From Chytridium lagenaria (taxonomy: Eukaryota; Chytridiomycota; Chytridiomycetes; Chytridiales; Chytridiaceae), in assembly GCA_025449115.1 (NCBI GenBank), contig JAHLKC010000066.1, forward strand, positions 124,001-188,000: 64,000 nucleotides of DNA. Direction: 5' to 3'. Of this stretch, positions 37,202 through 48,909 are shown in pieces (position 1 is the first letter of the stretch; the number at the start of each line of letters is the position of its first letter). Below the pieces are notes generated by a model, which was given only the letters and a program-made list of their open reading frames with translations, was not told where the DNA came from and ran no database searches. Position numbers and translations under genes: made by a program.

Positions 37202-40200
37202 TTAAGCTTTTTTCCAAAGAGCCCAAACATCCTCCCTCGCAAACGAAGCAGTCAACAGTGAAGCATAACTCCAAGTCAAATCATCCACTCCATAAGCATC
37301 CCCACAATCCCTTCCAAACTCTTCAGGCAACCTCACATCCTCCGCGGCATAAAACCTCACCCGTCTCATATAAGAATCCGCCACCGCCACCACAGCATCC
37401 ACGACCGCACTGAATTCCTTGGACGGCGCCTTGTACACGTCATGGAGCTTGACGGGGAGGGCGAGACCCATTGGACGGGACCAGAGAAGAAGGGGAAGTT
37501 GAGAGGGGTGATGGGGATGATGCCTTGTTGGATGTAGAGGGTGGCGGCGCGGTAGTAGATTTCGGCAAAGGCGGCGGTGGTGAGGTACCAGGGGTTGCCG
37601 AGACCGTTGGTGAGTTCGCCGTCGTAGTGGTCGCCGTAGTATCGGCCGATGGCGGTTCCCATGAGGCCGTCGTGGTTGTCGAAGAAGGGGGGGTTGAGGT
37701 TTAAGTTGTATTCTGGGGATGGGGTTAGAGATGGGGAGATGAGTGTGTAAGGTTAAATGGAGAGGGTATGGGAGGTAAAGTCCAAGGGAGAGAGGATAAG
37801 GGTTACAACGAGAATACCAAGGGAGTGGATATAAATGTTACAACGAGAAGGGCGAGTGCATAAATGTTTCAACGAGAAGAGGAGGCAACGTGTTATAACG
37901 ACAAGACCAAGGGAGAGTGCATAAATGTTTCAACGAAAAGAGGAGATAACAACTCACCAACATGCATCCCAAGCGCAAAAGTATAAAGCGACGCCAAAAC
38001 CTTATCATCATTCGGCGCAAACACCTCATCCCCATTATACCCATGCATCACACCCAACGGAATAGCCGCATCCAACTGTCTCCCATTCATCGTCGTCCGA
38101 ATCGTTCCAAAAGCCTCATCCCAATGTCCCTTCACAATCTCATCCAACTCCTTCCCAGCAGCCTCATACGTTGCCGCAGACGCTGTATCGTTGAGGGATA
38201 ACGCAAACACTGCACCTTCCTTCATCGATCGTCGGATCGCCATGGTCGTAAAGAAATGGGCCCCACCTTGCTCTTCCCAGAGATCGCAGGTGGTGAAATC
38301 TTTGTAGGAGGTGGCCACGTAGTCGAGGTCGGGTTTGATCACCCCGGTTGTGGGGGAGTTGTAGAGGTCGCGGATGCGGGTGGCGTCGCCGCCGTTCTTG
38401 AGGTAGGCGTCGGCGAAACGGATAAAGAGGGAGGCTGGGTCGATGAATTCGTTTTAGTTGATGGTCGGGAATGAGGAAGGTATGTATGTTTGAAAAAAGG
38501 GAACGGGAAAAAGGTGCGGATAATTTACCACGGAATGCGGGACCGTCGTTCTGAGGACGGCACCAAGGGTCGTTGTATTCAGTACCGTTGACGTAAAACT
38601 TGGGCTCTCCAAGGCCAGTCTTGGCAGGTGTCTGCTGGATCTTGCGAGTGAAGGCGGCATGTTCCCAAAGATCCTTCTCGCGAGCCTTGTCTCCGCGCTT
38701 GTAAAGCTCGTTCACAACTAAATGAAAAAAACAATAAGAAGGTTATTAGAAAAAGATGGAAATATAAAAGGGTTTGATTTGGGAGGAGGATAAACAAAGA
38801 GTAAAGGAAGTGTATGAAAACAAAAGACAGAGGAAGAACGGTTTGATTTGGGGAGGAGGAAGGAAAGATGACAAGTGTAAAGACAGAGGAAGGTTTCGAT
38901 TTAGGAAGGAGGGTAAACCAAAAGAGTAAACGAAAGGATAAACTTACCATCCATAGTGAGCGACGCATCCCGAATCCAATGATAAAAGTAATTCTGATTC
39001 CTCGACTGCTTCAACGGCGCCGCAACCACAACTCCCCGACTCGTCAAAGCCGGACTAATATTCGCCAACATATACTTTGCAGCTCTCGGTTGATTCCTCT
39101 GGAAAAAATGACTAATGTCTCTCTGGAATCCCTTGGTGGATTTAAACGGTGCAAGTGGAGTCACGGGGTAGTTTCCTCCTCCATTGGAATCGTAGTACTC
39201 GGTGCCAGAGGCTGTGTATTTCACGTAGAATTGGGAAAACACCCGATGCTGGGACCGTGCAGGTGAATTTCCAGACTTCAAAGTTGGATTGGTAGGGACC
39301 ACTGCCGTAGACGGCTTTGCAGGTGTTGGTGGCGGCCCAGGTGCCGTTCTTGTCTTGCCAGTTGACGTCGACGGTCTTTGTGGAAGGAGAAGGGTAGTGT
39401 TAGAGAATACATAATTTGAAAGCAAAGGCAATGAATGATAGAGAATGGGAAGAGCGTGTAAAAATTATTTGAAAAAAAAAAAAAGGAGAAAGTAGGAGGG
39501 AGGAACAAGAGAAAAGAGGGTTATTCACCTTTGTGAATCCAAGGTTCTTGAGCTTAATCTCTCCGTAAAAGACGTTTCCACGGTACTGGTAGTTCCCCAC
39601 CTTGACCGCATCCTTTATGAAATGCTGTCTCCCAAACTTTTGACATCCATTCGGCAAAGGCTCCCCAGTTGGACTCGGGGCATCCGGGTTCTCTGTTGAC
39701 GTCGGCATAGGCTTTGCCGCCTGAGTGTAAGTCTCACCATTCTCCACGGTCACGGTGAGGGTTCCACTGCGAAGGTAAAATCCGACGGTGCCGGTGGCGG
39801 GGACCGTGATGGAGAAGGGGGGTACAGAGACTTTGTCGGTCGATAGGGAGGAGGTTTGTTGGAGTCCGATGGTGTAGGTGCCGGCTGGGATGGAACGGGC
39901 AATGTAGGAGAGGGTGCCGGTGCCGGCAAAGTCGGCGAGTTGGCCAGTGAGACAGGCGGGGTTGTCGTTGGTTTTGCAGCCGAGGGCAGTCTGGAAGAAG
40001 AGGTTAGATGGGTAGTTTTTATGTGAGGGGTGAATGGCCCATGAATAGTGAGGGGATGGAAAAAGATAATGAATGTTTTTTTACCTGAATTCTCCGACAA
40101 TGTAAAAGAAGGGAGAGCTGATAGAGTCGGTGATCCACTTGCTGTTCGAGTCCCAGTAAAAGGTGATATCTTGGTCAGAGGGAACGTACAATGGAATGTT

Positions 40201-40628
40201 GGGGCCAAAGGAGACACCATCCTTTCCATAGTTTTCATTCCAAGATCCATCAATAGCGACCTATACATTCCCGCATGTTAAAGCAAGTCAAAAAAAAAAA
40301 AAAAAACACTAAAAAAAAAGAAACCAACAAATCCAACAACAATCAAAAACAAAGAAAAGAAAGAATCGTTCTAGCTTCTTTTAACACACCTTGTACTCAT
40401 AGTAACCTCAGGGATCTTGACAGTCTTTCTGAAAAAGGTATCCTCTGTAGGAGGTGTCAAGAACGCATCAGCACAAGCGGGTGACCAGTCTCCGCAGGTT
40501 CCAATGAAATGTTGAAGGTCTCCCACGAGGGTTGCCGAGTTGGCGGCATTGACGATGGGCATTCCTGCGAGAAGGGCGGCAGCGACGGTCGCCATCTTGA
40601 CGCGATGAAGCGTACGGATGTCGAGCAT
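37202..40628 (-). CDS. Secreted glucoamylase with X25-like, CBM21 and GH15 domains
   Basis: Releases glucose from starch or glycogen chain ends. Seven exons: 40390-40628, 40085-40260, 39529-39990, 38948-39375, 38529-38717, 37958-38434, 37202-37712; 827 residues after four one-base homopolymer fixes (near 40406, 40086, 39245, 37472). Signal peptide MATVAAALLAGMPIVNA (or from MLDIRTL, 40628). Two pullulanase-type modules: ATLVGDLQHFIGTCGDWSPA with YYEYKVAIDGSWNENYG, and FYIVGEFQTALGC with IARSIPAGTY. CBM21: VFYGEIKLKNLGFTK, FYVKYTASGTEYYDSNGGGN. GH15: NQNYFYHWIRDASLTMD, NDPWCRPQNDGPAF, CDLWEEQGGAHFFTTMAI, HVGEYNLNLNPPFFDNHDG, ELTNGLGNPWYLTTAAFAE, GVDDLTWSYASLLTA; general acid Glu expected in DLWEEQ. 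CBM21 points to raw-starch binding as in Rhizopus enzymes. Confidence 0.93.
37740..37955 (-). repeat. Imperfect tandem repeats in a glucoamylase intron
   Basis: On the plus strand the block ATAAATGTTTCAACGAGAAG and variants (GGGTTACAACGAGAA, ATAAATGTTACAACGAGAAG, TGTTATAACGACAAGACCAA, ATAAATGTTTCAACGAAAAG) recurs every 30-45 bases within the intron 37713-37957. It is noncoding. Confidence 0.75.
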
Positions 40629-43600
40629 GGTGTTAGAGATGATGATCAAGAGGTTTCTTTATTTATTAAAGAGGTGTGAGATGAAAATAAAAAAAGGAAG
40701 AGAGGTGGAAGGGAAAGGGGGATGATTCCTTTTGAAGGGTTTCCTTTCATGTGGCTTGCTTGCTTGCTTGCTTGCTCGTAATAATAAATATAATAATATA
40801 ATAAATAATAAATAATAATGAATAATGATTAATTGCATGGCGCATTGATCGTGTGAGAGAATAAATAAATTAAATAAAATAAATAAAATAATATAAGAAA
40901 AGAAAAGAAAAGAAAATGAGGGGGAAGATGAGATGATGAGTGAGTGAGGGTTAGTGAGTGAGAGAATAGATGGGATATGTCTGTGGGAAAGAAAAGAAAG
41001 ACTCATGAGTAATGAGTGAATGAAAAAGAGAAAAAGAGAGAAAGAGAGAAACAGAGAGATGATGATGATGGGCTTTTAATGAGTGTGAGATGTTAAATAT
41101 TATATTATTAGAGAGAGAGAGACGCGGTCAAAGTATTATTATTTATTTGTATTTATTGCCTAATTAGTAAAAGTCAGTCAGTCAGTCACATGTTGTTGAG
41201 GGTACTATATAAAGTGACAAGTTTGAAGTGTGTGTGGAATATATTTTCATAATTAATTAATAATAGTAAATAGAGAATGACAATATTACTGCATTTGGAA
41301 GGTTGTACCACCACAAGCATTTGAGAGTTGAGACACCTCCAATCATCATAATAACTAATAAAGTAATGATTCTTTCACTGCCATCCATCCACACTATTAT
41401 TATTATTATTATATATTACAATTTTAAATGATTGCTCACGTTTTCTCCTTTTCTTTTCTGGAGAAAGCCCTCGTCTAACCAAACCCATTCGTGTATTACC
41501 TCTTTCTTTTATTTTCTTTTATTCTAATACATATTCATTATTATTTACTCTTTTGTCTTTTATTTTATTGTTTCTATTCTTTGGACATTATTTACTATCC
41601 CCATGATCCCATCACCTTCGCTCACAGGCGCCTTCACGCGCGGACACCTCGCTCAGTACCCGAACAAGCGCTCCATCTAGAGTTCTTTTATGCGTGTGTT
41701 TGCAAGAAAAGAGCTTAGACTTTCTTTGTGCATATAGCATGGAGCAGGTTACGGGAAAGAACGGTAAGGAAGACAGTACTATCTAACTGGAATTCCAGAT
41801 TAAATGGAAATGCCCCGGCGCGAAAACTGGATTCTCCACATACACCACGGGTGACCTGCTTTAATCCATTTACCAACCATGATTGCTCCACTACCAATTC
41901 TCTTGGGAGGCCACCCACAATGGGATCTCGGGGTTTCCCATTGCATATCTGCCCTCAACACCTCCCTTCTTTCTAAGCGAGGTCAGCAAGGATCCAAGTC
42001 GTCCTCTTTTTAAGCTGCCATGAGTTGCTGAGTATAAGGTGTTTTGGTCTTGAACTACAGCTGACGATGAAGGATACTTCAACAATCTTTCTTGACCCCG
42101 TTCTGTCGCGATTCCGGGGGCTGCAATCACCTCCAACAGTTGTGCGCAGGACCAAACATGCCGCCATGCACGAAAACACCTGGACTTTGGCTCTTGACGC
42201 GTCAATCTGTCCTCTCACTCCTGGCAAATGATTTTTCTCGCGTACTGGAGGGTGTCATGCCTCAAAGTCTGAACTCTACAAACCCATTTCTTGTAACTTT
42301 CCACTGCCAAGAGTTTACACTATGAAGTTTCTGAGAGGTGAAAGGTAAGAGTAAAAGCAATCCAATCGAGTTCTGCCCCTGCTGGATTGCCGTGAGCCAA
42401 TGAAATTGAGGGATATGTTGTAGGGAGGGTGACTATAACGTTGTTTTGGTTGTCAGTGTGCCGTTGTTTACATTTCGCTGACAGCTGGTTTCTGGCCCCT
42501 TAACAAAGAGCTTCGCTGCCTTGGCGTCAGTGATGGTAGGCTCACGCTTCTCGTACGCTTCCGTGAACTCGTTTCTAAGCCTTTCAGCGGTTCAACGTGT
42601 CTCTCTTATCAACAATGCTCCTCAAGTCTTAAATGATCTTCCTCCCCTCCCCATAGGTCTCCTTTAATCAATCCCCTATCTCGTCAAAGGTGGACTTAAA
42701 AATCGGTCCTCTGGCAGATGCCTTCTCCTGCTCGTCGACCCAAATCCTATACAGCTCCTTTCGTGAAGGTTCTGACTAACTCCAGCGCTTTTTTCTTCAT
42801 CCTTTTTCAATCCTTTTCTTGTGACAGCTCTTCTCCACCCTTTGTAGGTGACCCTCCAGGTTCTTCAAGTCAAAGGGCTTCATCCTGAAGTCTTTCTAAT
42901 AATAAAGTATAATAAACGCTGTTCCATCACAATAATCTAGAAAGAAAGATCATGTATTGATCACTTGCCTGACATCTTCCTTCCTGGCCGCAACCACCCG
43001 TTCTAACACGTAAGTTCAACGTTAATCGCTATATGTCTGAACTCCCCGTCTTCTTCGCTTCTAAGATGGCCCTTTAAAACGTCCTCTTTCAATTTTATCT
43101 CCTCTTCAATTCAGCAAAACAAAAGCAGGCCCGTGGTCTCCTCTGATCCGTTCAATCTACCTCCCAAGAAAAACAACAACACAAAAATTCCGAAAACATT
43201 GTAGGATCCCCTATTTTTGATCCCAGCCCAACCCTGTCAATCCCCAAGGCCTGACACGTAGGGCATCACTTAGACGCATGTTCCTTCAATCCAGACATGC
43301 TAAGTGCTGGATGCGTAACAATAGACGCACGTTCCTTCAATCCAGAAGTGTAACAATGCGTCACCATTCCTCTCCACTGTGGACGCACTCCCTCCTATAA
43401 GTAAACTAGAAAACAAACCTGCCTCAAGTTGAATCCGTCACAATGGTCAAGGCTGGAACCATGGCAGGACAAAGAGGGAAACTCACACTTGTGTATTTAT
43501 GAGGAATTACATGAAAAAACTCTGAGAGGGAAAGAACCGAACGAGAACAAGAAAGTATGAATCAGGGCACCACATCTGTATAACCAACGCGTTTGTGCCT

Positions 43601-44677
43601 CTGGGTGAGGTTATCTTGTAATCTCACAACATGGGCTGGCACACGGTAACCTCACTCATCACCTGCATACAGTGTTGATCATTGGCTTGGGGATTGTTAG
43701 AGGTGGAATGTGGCCGACCAAGCCTAAGCTAAAGGACACTGACAATGAGGAGGACCCTTGGGCTCCCAACGCAGCCTTCTGCTTCAAACAGCTGGATTGC
43801 GGCTTCACCAGGTGGCAGGGGGTAGAGGGGTGGGCTGCCATCCAAGAAGGAGTGAAGCAAGATATCGGCAAACAAAGTACATATAAAAAACGTGTGCGGA
43901 AAAGAAGGGAGAATTTAATTTGGCACGTAATTATACGCGTCAATGTGGGATATAACAAAACTCAAATCCGCGTCAACGCGGAATATAACATAACTCAGCA
44001 GTCTTAGTCAAAATGTGAGCCATTGACCATATATATTTAAAGTAATTATTCATATAGGTCTTCACTTGACTCTGAGGTACATCCAGAGGTGGGATTCCTT
44101 CCCCCTTAAAGCCTGTTGGGGCCAGTGACAATCTTTTGTCAATGGAGCATGCAATGTGCGACGCCTTTCATACTCCCTCTACAAATTACAATGACACCTA
44201 CTGTACCTGATTATAATGTGCGCTTTTGAATAATTCCATCTTCTATCGTATTTCAAGAGTCTGAATTTGCTGCTCTTGCTCTTTGCTGTCTCCTCACGTG
44301 TCCACTTACATTTCTCGTATCTCGATTGTCTTTCGCAATCCTGGACTTTTTTACTCCTTAAACGATAATTTATTTCGATTTTATATTGTTCTCATATAAG
44401 TTCATATATTCACGTAAGGTTTAACATCCCCTTCATCTATTATTTATTTTGTTTTTCCTGTACTTCATAATGCTCGACGTGCTTCGCGCAGGTTCGAAAC
44501 AAAATGTTCATTCAACTTGTCAAATGAAATCATGTTTGAATGAACAAACAAATGATGTGACTTGTTGTTGTACTGGAGTGGTTTGGTCCACGCCAGATAA
44601 CGTATCATTACTAAACGTGTACAAAACGAATGATATGACTTCTTTGTTGTACTGGAGTGATAAAAAGTCCACGCAAG
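40629..44677. other. Gene-poor 4-kb region
   Basis: The left kilobase is simple-sequence rich: (GCTT)n at about 40755-40777, ATAATAA blocks, GTCAGTCAGTCAGTC near 41173, (ATT)n near 41396. From about 41600 to 44000 the composition is more even, with few homopolymers, unlike the rest of the window. A near-duplicate of CGTTCCTTCAATCCAGA occurs at 43279 and 43330. No protein in this stretch is recognised; frames of 80-110 codons exist on both strands but overlap each other. Confidence 0.4.
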
Positions 44678-44690
44678 ATGCCTTTTGAAG
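44540..44690 (+). repeat. Duplicated upstream module of copy A
   Basis: AATGATGTGACTTGTTGTTG TACTGGAGTGG...GTCCACGCCAG (from 44550) and AATGATATGACTTCTTTG TTGTACTGGAGTG...GTCCACGCAAG (from 44629) are two versions of one roughly 50-base block, about 80 bases apart, just before the copy A start. The truncated copy B carries the same pair near 47182 and 47241. Confidence 0.7.
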
Positions 44691-44704
44691 AGGCTAGCAA
44701 AAGT

Positions 44705-45786
44705 ATGACTCTTTCCGAAAATACCATACCCGAGCTCGAGAACGCTAAAGAGTCTCCCAAGATGAATGATGCCGACGAAGCTCAGAATCCTTTATCGGAC
44801 ATTGAGAAAGGTAGCGTAGTGTCAATAGAACCTATCCTCTTTGAACATGATTATACTAATATTGAACAATGTTTAACAAGGCTTAAAGAATTTAACATTG
44901 AACGATGAAGGGGCGGCCTCTAGTGGTCCATCTACAAGCCATGATCACGATGATCGTGGTGAAACGAATGGGCAAAGCGAAGATTTTCCTCAGCTGACTC
45001 AAGAGGTGGTCCCTGTTTTCGACTTCGGACAACAATGAAGAACATCTAGATTCCGAAGAGTCTGAGTCGGAGTCAGACGACGAACAAGAAAATGATGTGG
45101 TTCTTGTGGATTTTGAAACTTATGTGCACCAGCTTCTTGATCAAATGCGCGTCTTGCGACCAATTTCTCAGCAGTTGATTACTCAAGGATCTCAAATGTA
45201 TTCGAACTACAAAACAAGTCCTTGGGACTACAGTCATCCTGGATTCCAATTCTACTACGCCAGTAGGATTTTCAGGGTCCGAGGTGAAGAGATTTATGAT
45301 ACTCTCCAATTGCAAGCAGCAGAGTTGCCCGGGATGGAGAATGTAAACTCTATAGCCAGCTTTGGTTGTGGGCCGGGTACCGACCTGGTTGCTCTGTGGG
45401 CTTTTGCACATTCTCACGGAGCTACTGTAGACGTAACATGTGTTGGTTTCGACCATCAAGTTGGGTGGCAGCCGTATCTGGAAACACAAGGTTTTGAGTT
45501 TCGTCACGTACAACCTCTCTCTTCGGCGACTGCTGAAGAAATCGCCCTACAATTGGCCGAATGTGATGTCATCATCTTTAGCTATGTTTTAACAGACTTG
45601 CGGAATGTTCTGAACATCAACGACTTCGTGGCAAGAATTTTTCAGCACCACCAAAACGAACACCCTTTACGTATAATTATATACGATGCGTTCCGTCCTC
45701 ATCAGTGGTTACCGTTTCCTCAAAGTGTGTTCCAATCGAGTACACAAGATCCGTGGCGGTATCTCGAAATCTTATCGGCTCCTTAA
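44705..45786 (+). CDS. Putative SAM-dependent methyltransferase, copy A
   Basis: Two exons, 44705-44810 and 44881-45786, split as in copy C by a 70-base intron with TACTAAT branch site. N-terminal tail MTLSENTIPELENAKESPKM, acidic Ser/Glu/Asp-rich stretch (SEESESESDDEQEN), then a class I methyltransferase-like core: MYSNYKTSPWDYSHPGFQFY, motif I IASFGCGPGTDLVAL, acidic strand-2 end CVGFDHQVGW, motif IV-like CDVIIFSYVLTDLR, strand RIIIYDAFRPHQW and the tail DPWRYLEILSAP. One extra T (GTTTTC near 45018 against GTTTC in copy C) breaks the frame; without it the gene is intact. Family and substrate unknown. An alternative reading that keeps the intron ends after LKEFNIER at 44908. Confidence 0.65.
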
Positions 45787-47082
45787 CCATGTGAAGTTAA
45801 GGTGTAAATTAATTTCATTCTTCTTACTAAGCATTTCTAGGGTGGCATTTATATGCAAGCTACTATATTCACGATCTCAATTTACCGGTTCTAGATTTAT
45901 CACATTATTAAGTGAAATGTCTTCATTTCTACTGTCTCGACTATGCTTTCTGAAATCTTTTAGTCACCTCCCACTTTTATCCTCTTAAAACTTTGCTCTT
46001 TTATTGCAAGATTCGTTCATATCGCTGTAAACAATACCACGAATACTCTGTAACTTTTTTTTTTTTTTTTTTGGTTGTTTTTGTCCATGAATACTCCCTG
46101 ACTCTCCTTCTTCTTTCTTTTTTTTTTTTTTTAGCTGTTTTGCCCACGAATACTCTGTAACTTTTTATCCTTTTGTTATGTTTTACCTACGAATACTCTG
46201 TGACTTTTCCAATTTGTATTTTTTTACCCACGTTTGCTTACGAGACATCTTCTCTATGCTGTTTTTTCCATCACCTCACGACTTGCTGAAATTCGGAAGC
46301 ATTTCCCGGTTTCTTTTCTTTGCTTTTCTTTCTTTATTTTTCTTTCCTCCTAACTCTTCCTGTCTTTGCTGGTTCCTTCCCATTTTTCAGTCAAAGATCT
46401 TTGACTTCGCGAATGATGCAGTAAAGTATAAATTTAATTTAATTTTAAACGACTTGTTTTGTTTCTTTTAGTGGATTCTGAACAATTGCGAGAAGAACTA
46501 CGAAAATGTAAGGCTGTCGTTTCTTTAAGTGATATTGATAATTATAATAATACCTGACGCCTTATTAAACATTAACATTATTATTAACCAACGCATCATT
46601 TGTAATTATTATATTAAGCGATAAAATGCTCACGTTTCTTTTATTAATATCAGTTGAGATAAGTGAACGTGCACGCGAAAAGGAGGCGATCCGCGTGTAC
46701 GGTCACTCTACCGTATTTATATATATAATGTTATTATTATTTATTTAATTTCTGGTATGGAGAGCCCTCGTCTAATAATTAATCAACTTTGTTCCTTTTC
46801 TTTTTCGTCTTTTTATAGCTTATTTATTATTACTATTTACAAAATTATTATAGAAATTCGTAGATGCCGTGAATCGATGCATGGATGTATCATCGAGTTT
46901 CTTACCGTCTATCTCTGTACCGTTAACCGGCGTATTCTAGCACACAATTCTAACGTACAATAATTCCTCGTAGAAAAAGATTAAGAAATACGGCATAACA
47001 TTATCGTAACGATACCCTTTATACGAGTTTCTGTTGTTTTCAGTTAATGAAATCCTTTCCTTTCATATTTCGATAATGCTGT
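45787..47082. other. 3' flank of copy A with repeated motif; no gene
   Basis: Up to about 46500 this is homologous to the 3' flank of copy C (shared CTGAAAT...TTTACCGG and TCAGTCAAAGATCTTTGAC blocks). The motif CACGAATACTCTG or close variants recurs at 46038, 46086, 46145 and 46188, each followed by a T run. From 46500 to 47080 it is A+T-rich, with no gene seen. Confidence 0.6.
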
Positions 47083-47520
47083 TTTTCCTGTACGTTAAAA
47101 GTCTCGATGCGCTTCGCACAGGTTCATAACAAATGTTCATACCAATTAATAATTGTCAAATGTAATCATGTTTGAATGAACAAATGATGTTGTACTGGAG
47201 TGGTCTGGTCCACGCAATCATTATTCAATGTGTACAGAACGAATGATATAACTTCTTTGTTGAATTGGGCTAAAAAGTCCACGCAAGATGCCTTTTAAAA
47301 GGCTACCAAAAGTATGACTCTTTCCGGAAATACCATGCTCGAGCTGGAGAACGCTAAACAGTCTCCCAAGATGAATGACGCTAACGAAGCTCTGAATCCT
47401 GTATCGAACATTAGGAAAGGTAGCGTAGTTTCAATACAACGAATCTTCTTTTGAACTTGACTATACTAATGTTTGATAACGTTTAACAACCTTTGAAAAG
47501 TTGGCTTTGAACGATGAAGG
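47083..47520 (+). pseudogene. Truncated methyltransferase-family copy B
   Basis: Homologous to 44455-44910: the same upstream blocks, then ATGACTCTTTCCGGAAATAC near 47314, the short first exon (MTLSGNTMLELENAKQSPKM), the intron start GTAGCGTAGT and the first bases of exon 2, ending at AACGATGAAGGGGC. The splice acceptor AACAAG of copies A and C is AACAAC here, and the methyltransferase core is absent. A promoter-plus-exon-1 remnant. Confidence 0.75.
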
Positions 47521-47668
47521 GGCTAAGTCCCCTTCATAAATAAGGGCACGCCACATCCCTTCATTGCCTTCTCAGAAAGGCAATACACTTCATTCACTCC
47601 GTTGACGCGAAGTTTGAAGGAATGAAGTAGCCATCTTTGGTGAAATACCAAAACGACAGTAATCACGG

Positions 47669-47676
47669 TATAAATA
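47669..47676 (+). promoter_or_regulatory. TATA box of copy C
   Basis: TATAAATA within CGGTATAAATACCG, itself a perfect palindrome of 14 bases, 144 bases before the ATG at 47820. Copies A and B lack this upstream region, so copy C has its own promoter. Confidence 0.45.
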
Positions 47677-47819
47677 CCGGAGTCTGTGCCGGCATTCATC
47701 TTATCTTTTTGCACCTATAACGCAACCAAGCTTTTGAAAAGGTCTTTCTCAACAACTCAACAGTAACTCGCCATCTCGCCCGACAACACTTTCATCGCAC
47801 GGCTTACTCGATATTCAAC

Positions 47820-48909
47820 ATGACTATTTCCGAAAATACCATGCCCGAGCTCGAGAACGCTAAAGAGTCTCCCAAGATGAATGACGCCGACGAAGCTCAC
47901 AACTCTTTATCGGACATTGAGAAAGGTAGCGTAGTGTCAATAGAGCCAGTCCTCTTCGAACATGATTATACTAATATTTAACAACGTTTAACAAGGTTTG
48001 GAAGAGTTGGCTTTGAAGGGTGAAGAGGCGGCTTCTAGTGGTCCATCTACAAGCCTTGATCACGATGATCGTGGTGAAACGAATGGGCAAAGCGAAGATC
48101 TTCCTCAGCAGACTCAAGTAGAGTCGGTTCTGGTTTCGTCTTCGGACGACAATGAAGAAGACAGTGATCTAGATTCCGAAGAGTCTGAGTCGGAATCAGA
48201 CGACGATGAAGAAGACATTGCGGATTTTGGCGCTCATGTGGCCAGGCTACTTGATCGCATCATCGAACGGCGACCATTGTCTGAGAGGCGGATTACTCAA
48301 GGAGCTCGAATGTATTCTAACTACCGAACAATTCCTTGGGTCGACTACAGTCATCGTGGATTCCAATTCGTCTACGTCAGTAGGATGTTCCGTGACCGAG
48401 CTGAAGACATTTATAATAGTCTCCAAGCAGCAGAGTTGCCCAGTATGAAGAAAGTAAAGTCCATAGCCAGCTTTGGTTGTGGGCCGGGTACCGACCTGTT
48501 TGCTCTGCGGACTTTTGCAGAATCTCACGGAGCTACAGACTTGAGATGTGTTGGGTTCGACGCAGAACGTGGTTGGCGGCCATATCTAGAAGAACAAGAT
48601 TTGAAGTTTCGTCACGTAAAACGTCTCTCTCCGGAAACCGCTGAAGCTATCGCCAGACGACTGACCAAATATGATGTTATCATCTTTAGCTTTGTTTTAA
48701 CCGACTTGCGGGGGAGTCTGGACGTCAACGACTTTGTGCGCAGAATTTTTCGGAACCGCAGAGACGGACGCCGTTTGCTTATAATTATATACGATGCGTT
48801 CCGTCCTAGAGAGTGGATATCGTTTCCTCAAAGTGTGTTCGAGTCGAGTTCACAATATCCGTGGCGGTATCTCGAAATCTTATCGGCTCCTAAACCATGT
48901 GGACGTTAA
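47820..48909 (+). CDS. Putative SAM-dependent methyltransferase, copy C
   Basis: Exons 47820-47925 and 47996-48909 give 339 residues with no frame break. N-terminus MTISENTMPELENAKESPKM, a strongly acidic stretch (SDLDSEESESESDDDEED), then the core: RITQGARMYSNYRTIPWVDY, VYVSRMFRDRAEDIYNSLQA, motif I SIASFGCGPGTDLFAL, CVGFDAERGWRPYLEE, motif IV-like YDVIIFSFVLTDLRG, LIIIYDAFRPREWISFPQ, SSQYPWRYLEILSAP, ending KPCGR. The GCGPGTD turn and the following acidic residue after strand 2 (GFD) are typical of SAM binding. No signal peptide; the acidic tail suggests a nuclear or protein-binding role (inference). Copy A is its tandem relative; most coding differences between them change the amino acid. 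Confidence 0.75.

Noticed and set aside
41715..42325. Several overlapping frames on both strands
   Set aside because: All under 105 codons, mutually overlapping, none with splice partners or motifs.
43672..44007. 112-codon plus-strand frame
   Set aside because: Overlaps an equally long minus-strand frame and matches nothing known; cannot choose between them.
44811..44908. Separate small gene ending LKEFNIER
   Set aside because: It is the retained intron and misframed start of exon 2 of copy A; copy C shows the spliced form is the coding one.
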